From contig JALOTD010000078.1 of the NCBI GenBank assembly GCA_025458105.1, forward strand, positions 1 to 33,198: DNA of 33,198 bases, written 5' to 3'. A model generated the notes under the pieces. The model did not search any database and was not told where the DNA came from. It saw nothing but the letters and a program-made list of their open reading frames with translations. Position numbers and translations under genes: made by a program. Source of the DNA: Tabrizicola sp. (lineage in GTDB: Bacteria; Pseudomonadota; Alphaproteobacteria; Rhodobacterales; Rhodobacteraceae). Shown here piece after piece: positions 24,724 through 31,655 of the stretch (position 1 is its first letter; the number at the start of each line of letters is the position of its first letter).

Positions 24724-27700
24724 TGGCGCGGTCTCCGAAGAAGAAGCGCACCTTCCATCAGGAGCTGGTGCTGAACCGCTGGATGCTGAGCCATTTCCAC
24801 GGCGATGGCCTGATGACGCTGAAGGCGCGGCTGGGCGAGGACCGGCACGAAGGCATTGACGACGACGGCCAGACCAAGTTCTTCCACGAGCTGACGCGCA
24901 ACCTGTTCAACATGGACCGGGTGACCGAGGCGGAGCTGCGCCGCTATGACCTGAATATCGTCGCCCACTGGCAAAAGATCACCCATCGCCGCAACGCCGC
25001 CACCGGCGAAGTGCTTACGATGAAGTATTTCCAGTACCTGTCACTCCTGTTCACCGAGATCTACCTCGACTGGTATTTCAACCGTCGGCAGGACCTGCTG
25101 GACGGTCTGAACGCCCAGATGGCCGAGTATCGTGCGGAGGATGGGGCCGAGGATTTCAAGGACTACAGCGCCGACGACCTGAACAAGCTGGCCTTCTGGA
25201 ACGCGACCGGCAGCGGCAAGACGCTGATCCTGCATGTGAACATCCTGCAGTATCTGCATTACTTCCAGGCGGGGAATGCCAACCTGTTCCCCGACCGGAT
25301 TATCCTGCTGACCCCGAACGAGGGCCTGTCGCGCCAGCATCTGGAGGAATTCCGCGAGTCCGGCATCAACGCCCATGTCTTCGACAAGAACCAGACCGGT
25401 TCGCTGTTCAAAGGCTGGGTGGATGTGATCGAGGTCACGAAGCTGGCCGACGAGATGGGCGACAAGACGGTCGCTACCGGCGCGTTCGAAGGCAACAATC
25501 TGGTGCTGGTCGATGAAGGCCACCGCGGCACCGGCAGCGCGGGCGGCGTCTGGATGGCGCGTCGCGCGGCGCTGGTGAAGGGCGGTTTCGCGTTCGAATA
25601 CAGCGCGACCTTCAGCCAATCGGTCGCCAAAGGATCGACGGTTGCCAAGGCCGAGGATGACATCCTGAAGGCCAAGGCGAAGCGGCTGTTCGACAAGACG
25701 CTGAAACAACTGGACGACACGCAGCGCGCCCAGTTGCAGTTGACGGCCGAAGATCGGGCCCGCGCCAAGATCGACGGCATCCGCGAGGCTTACGCCAAGG
25801 CCGTGCTGATCGATTACAGCTACAAGTATTTCTATGCCGACGGGTACGGGAAAGAGTCCCTGATCCTGAACCTGGACGACAAGGGTTACGACAAGCACGG
25901 CGACCTGTATTTCACGGCCTGCCTGCTTAGCTTCTACCAGCAGCTCTGGCTCTGGGACACGCACCGCAACAAGATCAGGGACTTCAACATCGAGAAGCCC
26001 CTTTGGGTTTTCGTTGGCAACACGGTGGCCGGTGAGGACAGCGACATCCTCGAGGTCATCAAGTTCCTGGCCTGGTTCCTGAACCGTCCCAACGAAGCGA
26101 CCAATTGGATTGCCGATCTTGTTGCTGACAAGGCGCGGCTTCTAGACCCCAAAGGCAACGACATCTTCGCCGGGCGCTTTGCGCCCCTTATGCAGCGCGA
26201 TGCCGCCACGATTTATGCCGATATCCTGAAACGGCTGTTCAACGCGAATGCCCATCAGCGTTTGAAGCTGGTGAACCTGAGGAACAGCAAGGGTGAATTG
26301 GCCCTGCGGGTTGGATCGTCCGATCCTTTCGGCCTGATCAACATCGGCGACGATTCAGGGTTCTTCAAGAACGCTGAGGACAGAAGCGATTTCGACACCG
26401 AAGGGGATGATTTCGGGACTGGCCTCTTCGGTACCATCAACCAGAGAGACAGTAAGCTGAACATCCTGATCGGGTCGCGGAAATTCACCGAAGGGTGGTC
26501 AAGCTGGCGGGTTTCGACCATGGGCCTGCTGAACATGGGCCAAGGCGAAGGCTCCCAGATCATCCAGCTTTTCGGCCGAGGCGTCCGCTTGAAAGGGCGT
26601 GGCATGTCGCTGAAACGGTCGCTCCCCGCTGAGCGGCCCAAGGGAACGCACATGGAACGCCTTGAAACTCTGAACATCTTCGGTGTCCGCGCGAATTACA
26701 TGGCCACATTCAAGGACTACCTGAAGGAAGAGGGTATCACGCCGAGCGACGAGATCATTCAGCTCGACTTCGAGACCAGAACGAACCTGCCGTCAGGCAC
26801 ACGGCTCAAGACGCTGAAGCTGAAAGACGGCTACAAAGACAATCAGATCAAGGGCTTCAAGCGCGTCCACTTTCCGATGCTATACGATGTCCCGGCCGAG
26901 TTCGCGGGCAAGATCAAGCCTCCGCACGTTGTGCTGGACCTTTATCCTCGGGTGGAAGCGATCACTACCACGCCTAACGCAACTGCCAGCGCACCGGACA
27001 AGCGACATCGCGGCAAACTGAGCAAGGCGGCAGTCGCGTGCTTTGATTGGGACGCCGTGTTCACCGCCGTTCAGGAATACAAGCTACTGAAAAGCTGGAG
27101 CAATCTGAAGGTCGACCGAGAGCGCCTTTGCAAGTTTTGCCTTGGCGACGACAGCTGGTACACCCTCTTGATCCCCCAAGCGGAACTGGAGGTGTCGGGC
27201 TTTTCAGATGTGCTCCGTCAGCAGGGCATCATGCTTCAGCTGCTCACCGATTACACGGACAGGTTCTATCAGGGCCTGAAGGCGGCCTACGAAGGCAAGT
27301 TCTATGATGTTGCGCCGGTCACAGAGGACTCCGGATCGATCATTAAGCTATACCAGTTCGAGATCGAGAACACCGATGACGGCCTCGAGTACAAGGCAAA
27401 GCTAGAGGCCCTATCCGCGCTAGTTGCGTCGGGAAAGCTCGGAGAGGCCAGCAAATGGAGCGCACCAAATATGGTGGCGATCAGCTTTGGCCAGCACCTC
27501 TACTACCCCCTGCTATCACCGAGCAAAGATGCAGCCGTTCCGCTCAAGATGCGGCCACTCGCGCTTGGAGAGCCGAGTGAGGTGCAGTTCGTCGAGGATT
27601 TAGCGGCATTCTACGAATCTTCGGCAGGAAAAGACAGGCTGAAGGGTTACAGCCTCTACCTTCTGCGCAATGCCGACAACCGGGCCAAGGGCCTCGGATT

Positions 27701-28055
27701 TGCCCTGGCAGGTAACTTCTATCCTGACTTCTTGCTGTGGTTGGTGGACGATGAAACCGGCAAGCAGTGGCTATCTTTCATCGATCCAAAAGGCATACGC
27801 AACCTGAGCCTTTCGGACCCAAAATTCGGTTTGTATAAGGCGATCAAGGAGATTGAGAAACAGCTCGGCGACATGACGATAAGCCTTAACTCTTTCATTC
27901 TGTCGGTCACGACATTCAACGACCTGCTCAACCTCGCAGGCTCAACTACGAAGTCTGGTCTTGAAGATCAGAACGTTTTGTTCATGGAGGATGGTGGCCC
28001 AACTTACTTGCCGAAGTTGATTGATCGGGTGATTTCCCGGCCGTCTTTAGTCTGA
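24723..28055 (+). CDS. type III restriction-like Res helicase-nuclease
   Basis: This 1110-residue protein pairs an SF2 helicase (FWNATGSGKTLILHV near residue 161, LVLVDEGHRGTGS near 264) with a C-terminal PD-(D/E)xK nuclease segment (NFYPDFLLWLVDD then WLSFIDPKG, about residues 998-1023). This is the architecture of type III Res subunits, which translocate or switch on DNA and cut it together with Mod. DEGH replaces the usual DEAH. It overlaps the mod stop by one base, so the two are co-translated. The gene is intact. Adjacent SNF2 and RecQ-UvrD genes suggest a larger composite system. Confidence 0.87.
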   Translation: MARSPKKKRTFHQELVLNRWMLSHFHGDGLMTLKARLGEDRHEGIDDDGQTKFFHELTRNLFNMDRVTEAELRRYDLNIVAHWQKITHRRNAATGEVLTMKYFQYLSLLFTEIYLDWYFNRRQDLLDGLNAQMAEYRAEDGAEDFKDYSADDLNKLAFWNATGSGKTLILHVNILQYLHYFQAGNANLFPDRIILLTPNEGLSRQHLEEFRESGINAHVFDKNQTGSLFKGWVDVIEVTKLADEMGDKTVATGAFEGNNLVLVDEGHRGTGSAGGVWMARRAALVKGGFAFEYSATFSQSVAKGSTVAKAEDDILKAKAKRLFDKTLKQLDDTQRAQLQLTAEDRARAKIDGIREAYAKAVLIDYSYKYFYADGYGKESLILNLDDKGYDKHGDLYFTACLLSFYQQLWLWDTHRNKIRDFNIEKPLWVFVGNTVAGEDSDILEVIKFLAWFLNRPNEATNWIADLVADKARLLDPKGNDIFAGRFAPLMQRDAATIYADILKRLFNANAHQRLKLVNLRNSKGELALRVGSSDPFGLINIGDDSGFFKNAEDRSDFDTEGDDFGTGLFGTINQRDSKLNILIGSRKFTEGWSSWRVSTMGLLNMGQGEGSQIIQLFGRGVRLKGRGMSLKRSLPAERPKGTHMERLETLNIFGVRANYMATFKDYLKEEGITPSDEIIQLDFETRTNLPSGTRLKTLKLKDGYKDNQIKGFKRVHFPMLYDVPAEFAGKIKPPHVVLDLYPRVEAITTTPNATASAPDKRHRGKLSKAAVACFDWDAVFTAVQEYKLLKSWSNLKVDRERLCKFCLGDDSWYTLLIPQAELEVSGFSDVLRQQGIMLQLLTDYTDRFYQGLKAAYEGKFYDVAPVTEDSGSIIKLYQFEIENTDDGLEYKAKLEALSALVASGKLGEASKWSAPNMVAISFGQHLYYPLLSPSKDAAVPLKMRPLALGEPSEVQFVEDLAAFYESSAGKDRLKGYSLYLLRNADNRAKGLGFALAGNFYPDFLLWLVDDETGKQWLSFIDPKGIRNLSLSDPKFGLYKAIKEIEKQLGDMTISLNSFILSVTTFNDLLNLAGSTTKSGLEDQNVLFMEDGGPTYLPKLIDRVISRPSLV

Positions 28056-28161
28056 GAGGTCAACACTAGGTCAATCGGGCAGTCAAACTCGTCCACCGTT
28101 CGGTCTACGTCCATTTCTATCGGCTGCTGTGGGAGGCGGCATGGTAACGAACAGCAGAGCG

Positions 28162-28185
28162 TTGGGGGTATAACTGGGGGTATTG
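28162..28185. repeat. integrase arm-type repeats, right end
   Basis: TTGGGGGTATAA and CTGGGGGTATTG are tandem copies, in the same orientation as the pair at 9217-9240 and differing from it at three of 24 bases. They lie 59 bases before the degenerate tRNA-end copy. Between them is an AT-rich stretch (about 28186-28240), a common feature of attachment regions. Confidence 0.6.
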
Positions 28186-28244
28186 CTCTATTGTTTGCTT
28201 TAAGATATAATAAAAAACAATAACTTAGATGAAGGATGTGAGTG

Positions 28245-28258
28245 CGGCTCTGGCACCA
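28245..28258 (+). other. probable attR core (degenerate tRNA-Phe 3' end)
   Basis: CGGCTCTGGCACCA matches the last 15 bases of tRNA-Phe with one G missing. It is in direct orientation to the tRNA and beside the right-hand arm repeats, as expected for the distal attachment site. The single deletion suggests decay or an imperfect earlier recombination. Confidence 0.55.
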
Positions 28259-29337
28259 TTTACACCGCCACCGCATTGATAGGTATCGTTTTGTTGACGA
28301 TGGCGTACGGGTGGCTGTGGTCTCGAAGTCGAGGGGCGCGGATCGGGGTTTTGGGGTCGTCGCTTGCACTTGCTGCGCGACGGCGTGGCGCATGAAATGG
28401 TCCTCGTTCATTGGCTCTGCTTCGGGAAAGGCCGACCGTAGCTGACCACATAGCGCGTTGCGGCTTCACTGGCGTGAGGGCCCGACCCTGGTGACAAAGT
28501 GGACCAATGCGGGCTGGCCGCCGGGCCTTGCCCAAAAGCAACCGCCTGCGGACGGCGCAGCGCTGAAAGCCGTCGGTGATGTCACGCGTCACCATCTGAC
28601 GGCGAAGTCTGCCCCGTCGATCTCGAACCGGTGCGTGGTATTGCCACTTAAGGCCCTGATCGAGGCCGTGGGGTGTCGAGAGAAATCGGGTTTGGTCGCG
28701 CTGAAGTGCGGCAATGGTCAAAGGACAATAGTGAAGGGGGCACCTGCCCCTAAACGCGCCTGGCTGGGCTTGCCGTGCACACGGAGTCAGGACCGATGGA
28801 TGTGCTTGCGGCTACTCTGACCCTGAAACCTGAAAGGCTGTACCTGAAAGGGAGGCGCGATCTGATCGGGCTGCCCAAAGCCGCCATGATCGGGGTCGAT
28901 GCCGGGTCGGGCCGACCACGGCAAGGCGCGAAGGGATGACCTGCCGCCATTGATCGGCGCAATCCTCATCCCTTGAGATGTCTCTCGGTTATTCAGTATG
29001 ACCCGGAAGCCCGTCGCAAGGTCCTGGCTATTGCTGGTGCCTGTAGAGTCAAGTCGGTCCGGCGCGGTCGATACGGCTGCCGCACTTCAGGCCCTGGCGC
29101 ATCTGATCGAGCGCACGAATGGTGGGCAGACCACCGAGCCACAGGCCGTGACGGCGGATTAGGGACCTTCCGCGGCAGTTCTTCACAGGCGCGGACCAGG
29201 CCAACGACTGCATCTGCGCAGCGCATGGTTGGGCAGCGTGACTTGCGCCAGATGTTCCAATGCCTTCATCTGCGACATGGCCCTGACCCTTATGCCGTTT
29301 GTCTGGCTTTGACGACCAGGACGGCTGACGCTAGGGA
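28259..29337. other. gene-poor region between the island and rtcB
   Basis: About 1.1 kb shows no gene that I can support. The longest frames (28260-28721 minus; 28458-28820 plus; 28973-29404 plus) have no recognisable motif and no good ribosome site. A 53-codon frame from ATG 28998 to TAG 29160 ending LIERTNGGQTTEPQAVTAD is the least unlikely small gene. The stretch looks like decayed sequence left by earlier insertions next to the attachment site. Confidence 0.4.
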
Positions 29338-29360
29338 ACCCGGCGCTGTCAGCGCCGGGT
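29338..29360 (-). terminator. hairpin at the 3' end of rtcB
   Basis: The arms ACCCGGCGCT and AGCGCCGGGT are perfectly complementary over ten bases with a three-base loop, overlapping the last codons and stop of rtcB. It has no T-tract after it, but it ends the rsr - Y RNA - rtcB transcription unit and is followed by more than 1 kb without a gene. Confidence 0.6.
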
Positions 29361-30770
29361 CCGCTTATGTTTCTGCCAGGCAGGGGGGAGGTCCCCAGCC
29401 ATGATGCAGCCGAAGGGGTCGATGCAGTCGACGACATCGGCCAGCCCGTAGTCGGCGATCTGGCGCATCACCTTCTCGGCGGGCTTGTAGCTGGACGGCA
29501 GTTCGGAGGCATCGACCGCCCCGGCGTGGAAGCGGATGTCGAGGCCCTTCGTCTCGGCCGCCAGCATCTGGTCGGGCGTCACCCCTCCCATCCGGCGCTT
29601 GTGTTCGGTCCGCGAGAAGTTGCGGCCCGCGCCATGCGGCGCGAATCCCAAGGCATGACCGGCGTCGCGTCCGCGCACCACCAGAACCGGCTGGGCCATG
29701 TTCAAGGGGATCAGGGTCAGCCCCGTCGCATCCGCCGCATAGTCCCCCCAGGCCGGGGTCGCCCCCTTGCCGTGGTAGTAAAGATCCCCGCGCCGGAAGA
29801 CGAAGTTATGCTCGTTCCAGTAGCGGTCCCCCGGGCTGGCGCGCAGTCGTTCCACCACTGACTGGTGCAGCGCGTTGTGGTTGGCCTTGGTCCAGCGCCG
29901 GATGATCTGCAGCGCGTCCCAGTAATCCCGCCCTTCCTGCGTGTCCGCCGGAATCCAGGCGTTCTGCTTCAGCGTCGCGGGCGACAGCTCGCGGCGGAAG
30001 CGTTCGGCGACCTCCATCCCGTACTTGTACAGAAGCCCCCCCGGCCCGCGCGAGCCATGGTGCGTGACCATTGCCACCCGCCCCGTCGCGCGGCTGCGCC
30101 CGATGAACAGGAAATGGTTCCCGTCCCCTTGCGTGCCCATATGCGCCTGGGCGGCATGGATCATCCGCCCGTCCTTGAGGAACGGATTGCTGCGAAACTC
30201 GTCCATCAGGTCGAGCGAGACGGTATAGCGGTTCCCCTGATCGCGCCCGCCGGGGCCGAAATGGGTGATGGCGCTCGCGGCATCGAGCGCGGCCTTCGGG
30301 TCGACATGCCCAAGGTCGGTGATCATCACGCTGCAGCAGATGTCGGCCGAATGCATCCCCGGATGGATCGCGTTCCGCGTCGCCACCACGCCGCCCACCG
30401 GGATCGTCCCCAGCGGGCCCGCCGGGCAGGCGTCGGGCATGATCGAGCCAGCGACGGCGGTCGGGGTCTTCAGAACCTCGGTCATCGTCGCGGTCACGTC
30501 GGCGAGGTTCTTTTCCTCGTCCGGATCCTCGGCGCGGATGTTGATGTTCAGGGGAACGGCCCCTGCCGGTTGGCGCGGCAAGGTCGGCGCTGCCGGGGGC
30601 GGCAGATCCGCGCTCAGCATCTCGCGCACGCTGTCCATGGCGCGGCCTTCGGCCAGAGCAGCATTGGCCCGGGCCAGGAGGCCTGGGAAGGCGGGGCCTG
30701 GGCGGTGGCCCCAGGCTTTCAGATCGTCCCCGGTGATGGGGTGGTTTGCTTCGGTCATCATCTCATTCAC
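29349..30770 (-). CDS. rtcB: RNA-splicing ligase RtcB
   Basis: This protein of about 470 residues is an RtcB-family ligase, which joins RNA ends bearing 2',3'-cyclic phosphate or 3'-phosphate to 5'-OH ends using GTP and Mn. Metal and guanylate residues are visible: SADICCSV (about 141-148, Asp and Cys), GTQGDGNHF (212-220), VTHHGSRGPGG (235-245) and the His that is guanylated in APHGAGRNFSRT (His379). DICC replaces the common DIGC. The frame opens at GTG 30770; ATG 30761 or 30758 are more likely starts. It is the last gene after rsr and the Y-RNA array on the same strand. No rtcA or rtcR is visible within the window. Confidence 0.9.
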   Translation of the reverse strand: MNEMMTEANHPITGDDLKAWGHRPGPAFPGLLARANAALAEGRAMDSVREMLSADLPPPAAPTLPRQPAGAVPLNINIRAEDPDEEKNLADVTATMTEVLKTPTAVAGSIMPDACPAGPLGTIPVGGVVATRNAIHPGMHSADICCSVMITDLGHVDPKAALDAASAITHFGPGGRDQGNRYTVSLDLMDEFRSNPFLKDGRMIHAAQAHMGTQGDGNHFLFIGRSRATGRVAMVTHHGSRGPGGLLYKYGMEVAERFRRELSPATLKQNAWIPADTQEGRDYWDALQIIRRWTKANHNALHQSVVERLRASPGDRYWNEHNFVFRRGDLYYHGKGATPAWGDYAADATGLTLIPLNMAQPVLVVRGRDAGHALGFAPHGAGRNFSRTEHKRRMGGVTPDQMLAAETKGLDIRFHAGAVDASELPSSYKPAEKVMRQIADYGLADVVDCIDPFGCIMAGDLPPAWQKHKRTRR

Positions 30771-30781
30771 TCATATCTCTG

Positions 30782-30915
30782 GCCCGGGCGACAAGGGTTT
30801 GGCGACACGTCGTGCCCTATCCAGCTGAGCTACGTGCGAATGGGCGCACGGCGGGGTTCGAACCCGCGACCACGAGGGGGACAGCCTGTAGTGCCGCACG
30901 GCATTCGCCGGGGTG
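30782..30915 (-). ncRNA. Y-RNA-like unit 6 (tRNA-like, nearest rtcB)
   Basis: Read on the minus strand, the outer stem is CCCCGGCGA with TCGCCCGGG (one mismatch or bulge), carrying GGCGAATGCC and CCTTGTCGCC. The inner helix GCGGCAC pairs with GTGTCGC, followed by CTACAG. The core has a T arm (GCGGG-TTCGAAC-CCCGC), then CGTGCG, a CCCATT loop and CGCACG (a closed acceptor-like stem), then TA and a D arm (GCTCAGCTGGATAGGGC). TCGTG and CACGA form the anticodon-like stem. The order T half before D half is a circular permutation of a tRNA. The fold matches the idea of YrlA: a Ro60-binding stem plus a tRNA mimic. Confidence 0.75.
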
Positions 30916-30923
30916 TTTCGGGT

Positions 30924-30990
30924 CCGGGGGACAAGGGATTGGGCAGACGGCGACAGTTTGGAGCTGTAATCCGCCCGGCATTCCCCCGGG
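30924..30990 (-). ncRNA. Y-RNA-like unit 5 (minimal, no tRNA-like core)
   Basis: This 67-base unit keeps the outer stem as CCGGGGGA paired with TCCCCCGG, a C-G to G-C covariation against the GGCGA/TCGCC of the other units. The conserved AATGCC and CCTTGT flanks are retained. The inner helix is GGGCGGA with TCTGCCC, then TTACAG. The remainder is a small stem ACAG-CTCCAAA-CTGT with no T or D arm. It may be a Ro60-binding stem alone. Confidence 0.65.
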
Positions 30991-30996
30991 ATATTC

Positions 30997-31072
30997 TGGC
31001 TGGAGGGGAAGGGTTCGAACCCTCGACCCGCGGGGTAACAACCCGCTGCTCTGCCAACTGAGCTACCCTCCA
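30997..31072 (-). tRNA. tRNA-Asn (GUU) inside the Y-RNA array
   Basis: This is a complete 76-base cloverleaf: acceptor TGGAGGG with CCCTCCA, D arm GCTC-AGTTGGCA-GAGC, anticodon stem GCGGG/CCCGC around TTGTTAC (anticodon GUU), variable GGGTC, T arm GAGGG-TTCGAAC-CCTTC, discriminator G and encoded CCA. U1 and G73 are usual for tRNA-Asn. It is separated from unit 4 by only five bases and from unit 5 by six. It is a normal, unpermuted tRNA, in contrast to its neighbours, and could be a working tRNA, a spare for repair, or the ancestor of tRNA-like units. Confidence 0.9.
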
Positions 31073-31077
31073 TCAGG

Positions 31078-31207
31078 ACCGGGGCGACAAGGATGAAGAG
31101 ACTCTGGGACCCCCGGCCACACCGATGGCCGCACGCATAGGTGGGGGCTTGAACCCCACAGGGTCACCACTGTGGTGCGCTGTAGTCCCTTCGGCATTCG
31201 CCCCGGT
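31078..31207 (-). ncRNA. Y-RNA-like unit 4 (divergent core)
   Basis: The outer stem ACCGGGGCGA pairs perfectly with TCGCCCCGGT over ten bases. AATGCC and CCTTGT are conserved, the inner helix is GGGAC with GTCCC, and CTACAG follows. The core has a hairpin CACCA-CAG-TGGTG, a T-arm-like GTGGGGTTCAAGCCCCCAC and a hairpin GGCCA...TGGCC, but no TAGCTCAG D arm. It keeps the frame of the family while losing half of the tRNA mimic. Confidence 0.65.
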
Positions 31208-31211
31208 ATTC

Positions 31212-31335
31212 GGGTCCGGCGACAAGGTTGGCAGGACGTCTTTTCACTGAGCTACGCTTTCGCGGCGCGAGTTGAACGCGCGACCTCCGGTTTCCCGGCG
31301 CTCTAACCTGTAGTCCTGCCGGCATTCGCCGGGTC
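31212..31335 (-). ncRNA. Y-RNA-like unit 3 (tRNA-like with GNRA-capped stems)
   Basis: The outer stem CCGGCGA pairs with TCGCCGG, and the inner helix GGCAGGAC with GTCCTGCC is a perfect eight base pairs, followed by TACAGG. A stem CCGG-GAAA-CCGG adds a GNRA tetraloop. The T arm is GCGCG-TTCAACT-CGCGC. The acceptor-like stem is cut to CGC-GAAA-GCG, again a GNRA loop, before TAGCTCAG with a weak D arm. The shortened, capped acceptor shows that this RNA cannot be made into an aminoacylatable tRNA simply by trimming. Confidence 0.7.
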
Positions 31336-31350
31336 GTTCTCCTTCTTCTG

Positions 31351-31475
31351 GTCCTGGCGACAAAGGGGGTGAACCTTTCCTTGCGGAAACTGCTCTACCG
31401 CTGAGCTACCGCCTGGTTGGGCGGGCAGGAGTCGAACCTGCGACCAATTGTAGTTCCACCGGCATTCGCCAGGTC
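31351..31475 (-). ncRNA. Y-RNA-like unit 2 (tRNA-like)
   Basis: The outer stem CCTGGCGA pairs with TCGCCAGG. The inner helix GGTG(G)AAC pairs with GTTCACC with one bulged G, followed by CTACAA. AATTG and CAGTT form the anticodon-like stem, with an added hairpin TTTCC-GCAA-GGAAA carrying a GNRA loop. The T arm is GCAGG-TTCGACT-CCTGC, then CCGCC-CAACCA-GGCGG as a closed acceptor-like stem, then TA and D arm GCTC-AGCGGTA-GAGC. The permuted order is T half first, D half second. Confidence 0.72.
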
Positions 31476-31488
31476 GTTCATTCGGTTA

Positions 31489-31620
31489 GCCCCGGCGACA
31501 AGGGTCGGCGACACGGTGTCTACTGCTCTACCGGACTGAGCTACGCGCCGGGTTGGACGCGGCGGGATTCGAACCCGCGACCAGAAGATTACTGTAGTGC
31601 CGCCTGCATTCGCCGGGGTG
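31489..31620 (-). ncRNA. Y-RNA-like unit 1 (tRNA-like, nearest rsr)
   Basis: The outer stem CCCCGGCGA pairs perfectly with TCGCCGGGG. The inner helix GGCGGCAC pairs with GTGTCGCC, followed by TACAG. TCTTCTG and CAGTAGA form an anticodon-like stem with one mismatch. The T arm is GCGGG-TTCGAAT-CCCGC. CGCGTCC and the GGCGCG before TAGCTC form the acceptor-like stem, joined directly by a short AACC-type loop. The D arm is GCTC-AGTCCGGTA-GAGC. The RNA therefore has no free acceptor end; its ends are at the outer stem, in the position of the anticodon. Confidence 0.75.
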
Positions 31621-31627
31621 TTGGGGT

Positions 31628-31653
31628 CCCCCCGGCCCGAAGGCCGGAGGGGG
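31628..31653 (-). promoter_or_regulatory. UUCG-capped hairpin after the rsr stop codon
   Basis: On the minus strand, CCGGCC-TTCG-GGCCGG is extended by C/G pairs and one T-G pair, starting a few bases after the rsr stop. No T-tract follows, so it is more likely a stabilising or processing hairpin, or a partial attenuator between rsr and the Y-RNA array, than a full terminator. Confidence 0.5.
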
Positions 31654-31655
31654 AT

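Larger units (their letters stand above)
9123..28258. mobile_element. genomic island integrated at tRNA-Phe
   Basis: The island is bounded on the left by tRNA-Phe and on the right by a degenerate copy of the tRNA 3' end, with matching GGGGGTAT repeat pairs at both ends. A P4-type integrase lies just inside the left end. The cargo includes AlpA-like and HTH regulators, a decayed recombinase, a DEDDh-RecQ-UvrD fusion, a SNF2 helicase, and Mod and Res genes. No conjugation or replication genes are visible, so it would need helper functions to move. The right limit is inferred from the repeats. Confidence 0.65.

Noticed and set aside
18717..28055. Assignment as DISARM
   Set aside because: A SNF2 helicase and methylase are present, but the DrmA helicase and DrmB (DUF1998) proteins are not seen, and the nuclease-helicase is type III Res-like.
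30771..31096. Overlapping ORFs on both strands across the region between rtcB and rsr
   Set aside because: Their translations are readings through tRNA T-arm and D-arm sequence of the Y-RNA units and tRNA-Asn. The region is explained by structured RNA.
30782..31620. CRISPR array suggested by repeated GGCATTCGCC and GGCGACAAGG
   Set aside because: The repeats are two different short motifs that pair with each other within each unit. Spacing is irregular (67-135 bases) and the intervals are tRNA-like, not spacers.
30782..31620. Six broken or partial ordinary tRNA genes
   Set aside because: Both tRNA halves are present in reversed order, the acceptor is closed by a short loop, and outer and inner helices are maintained. 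This is consistent folding, not random truncation.
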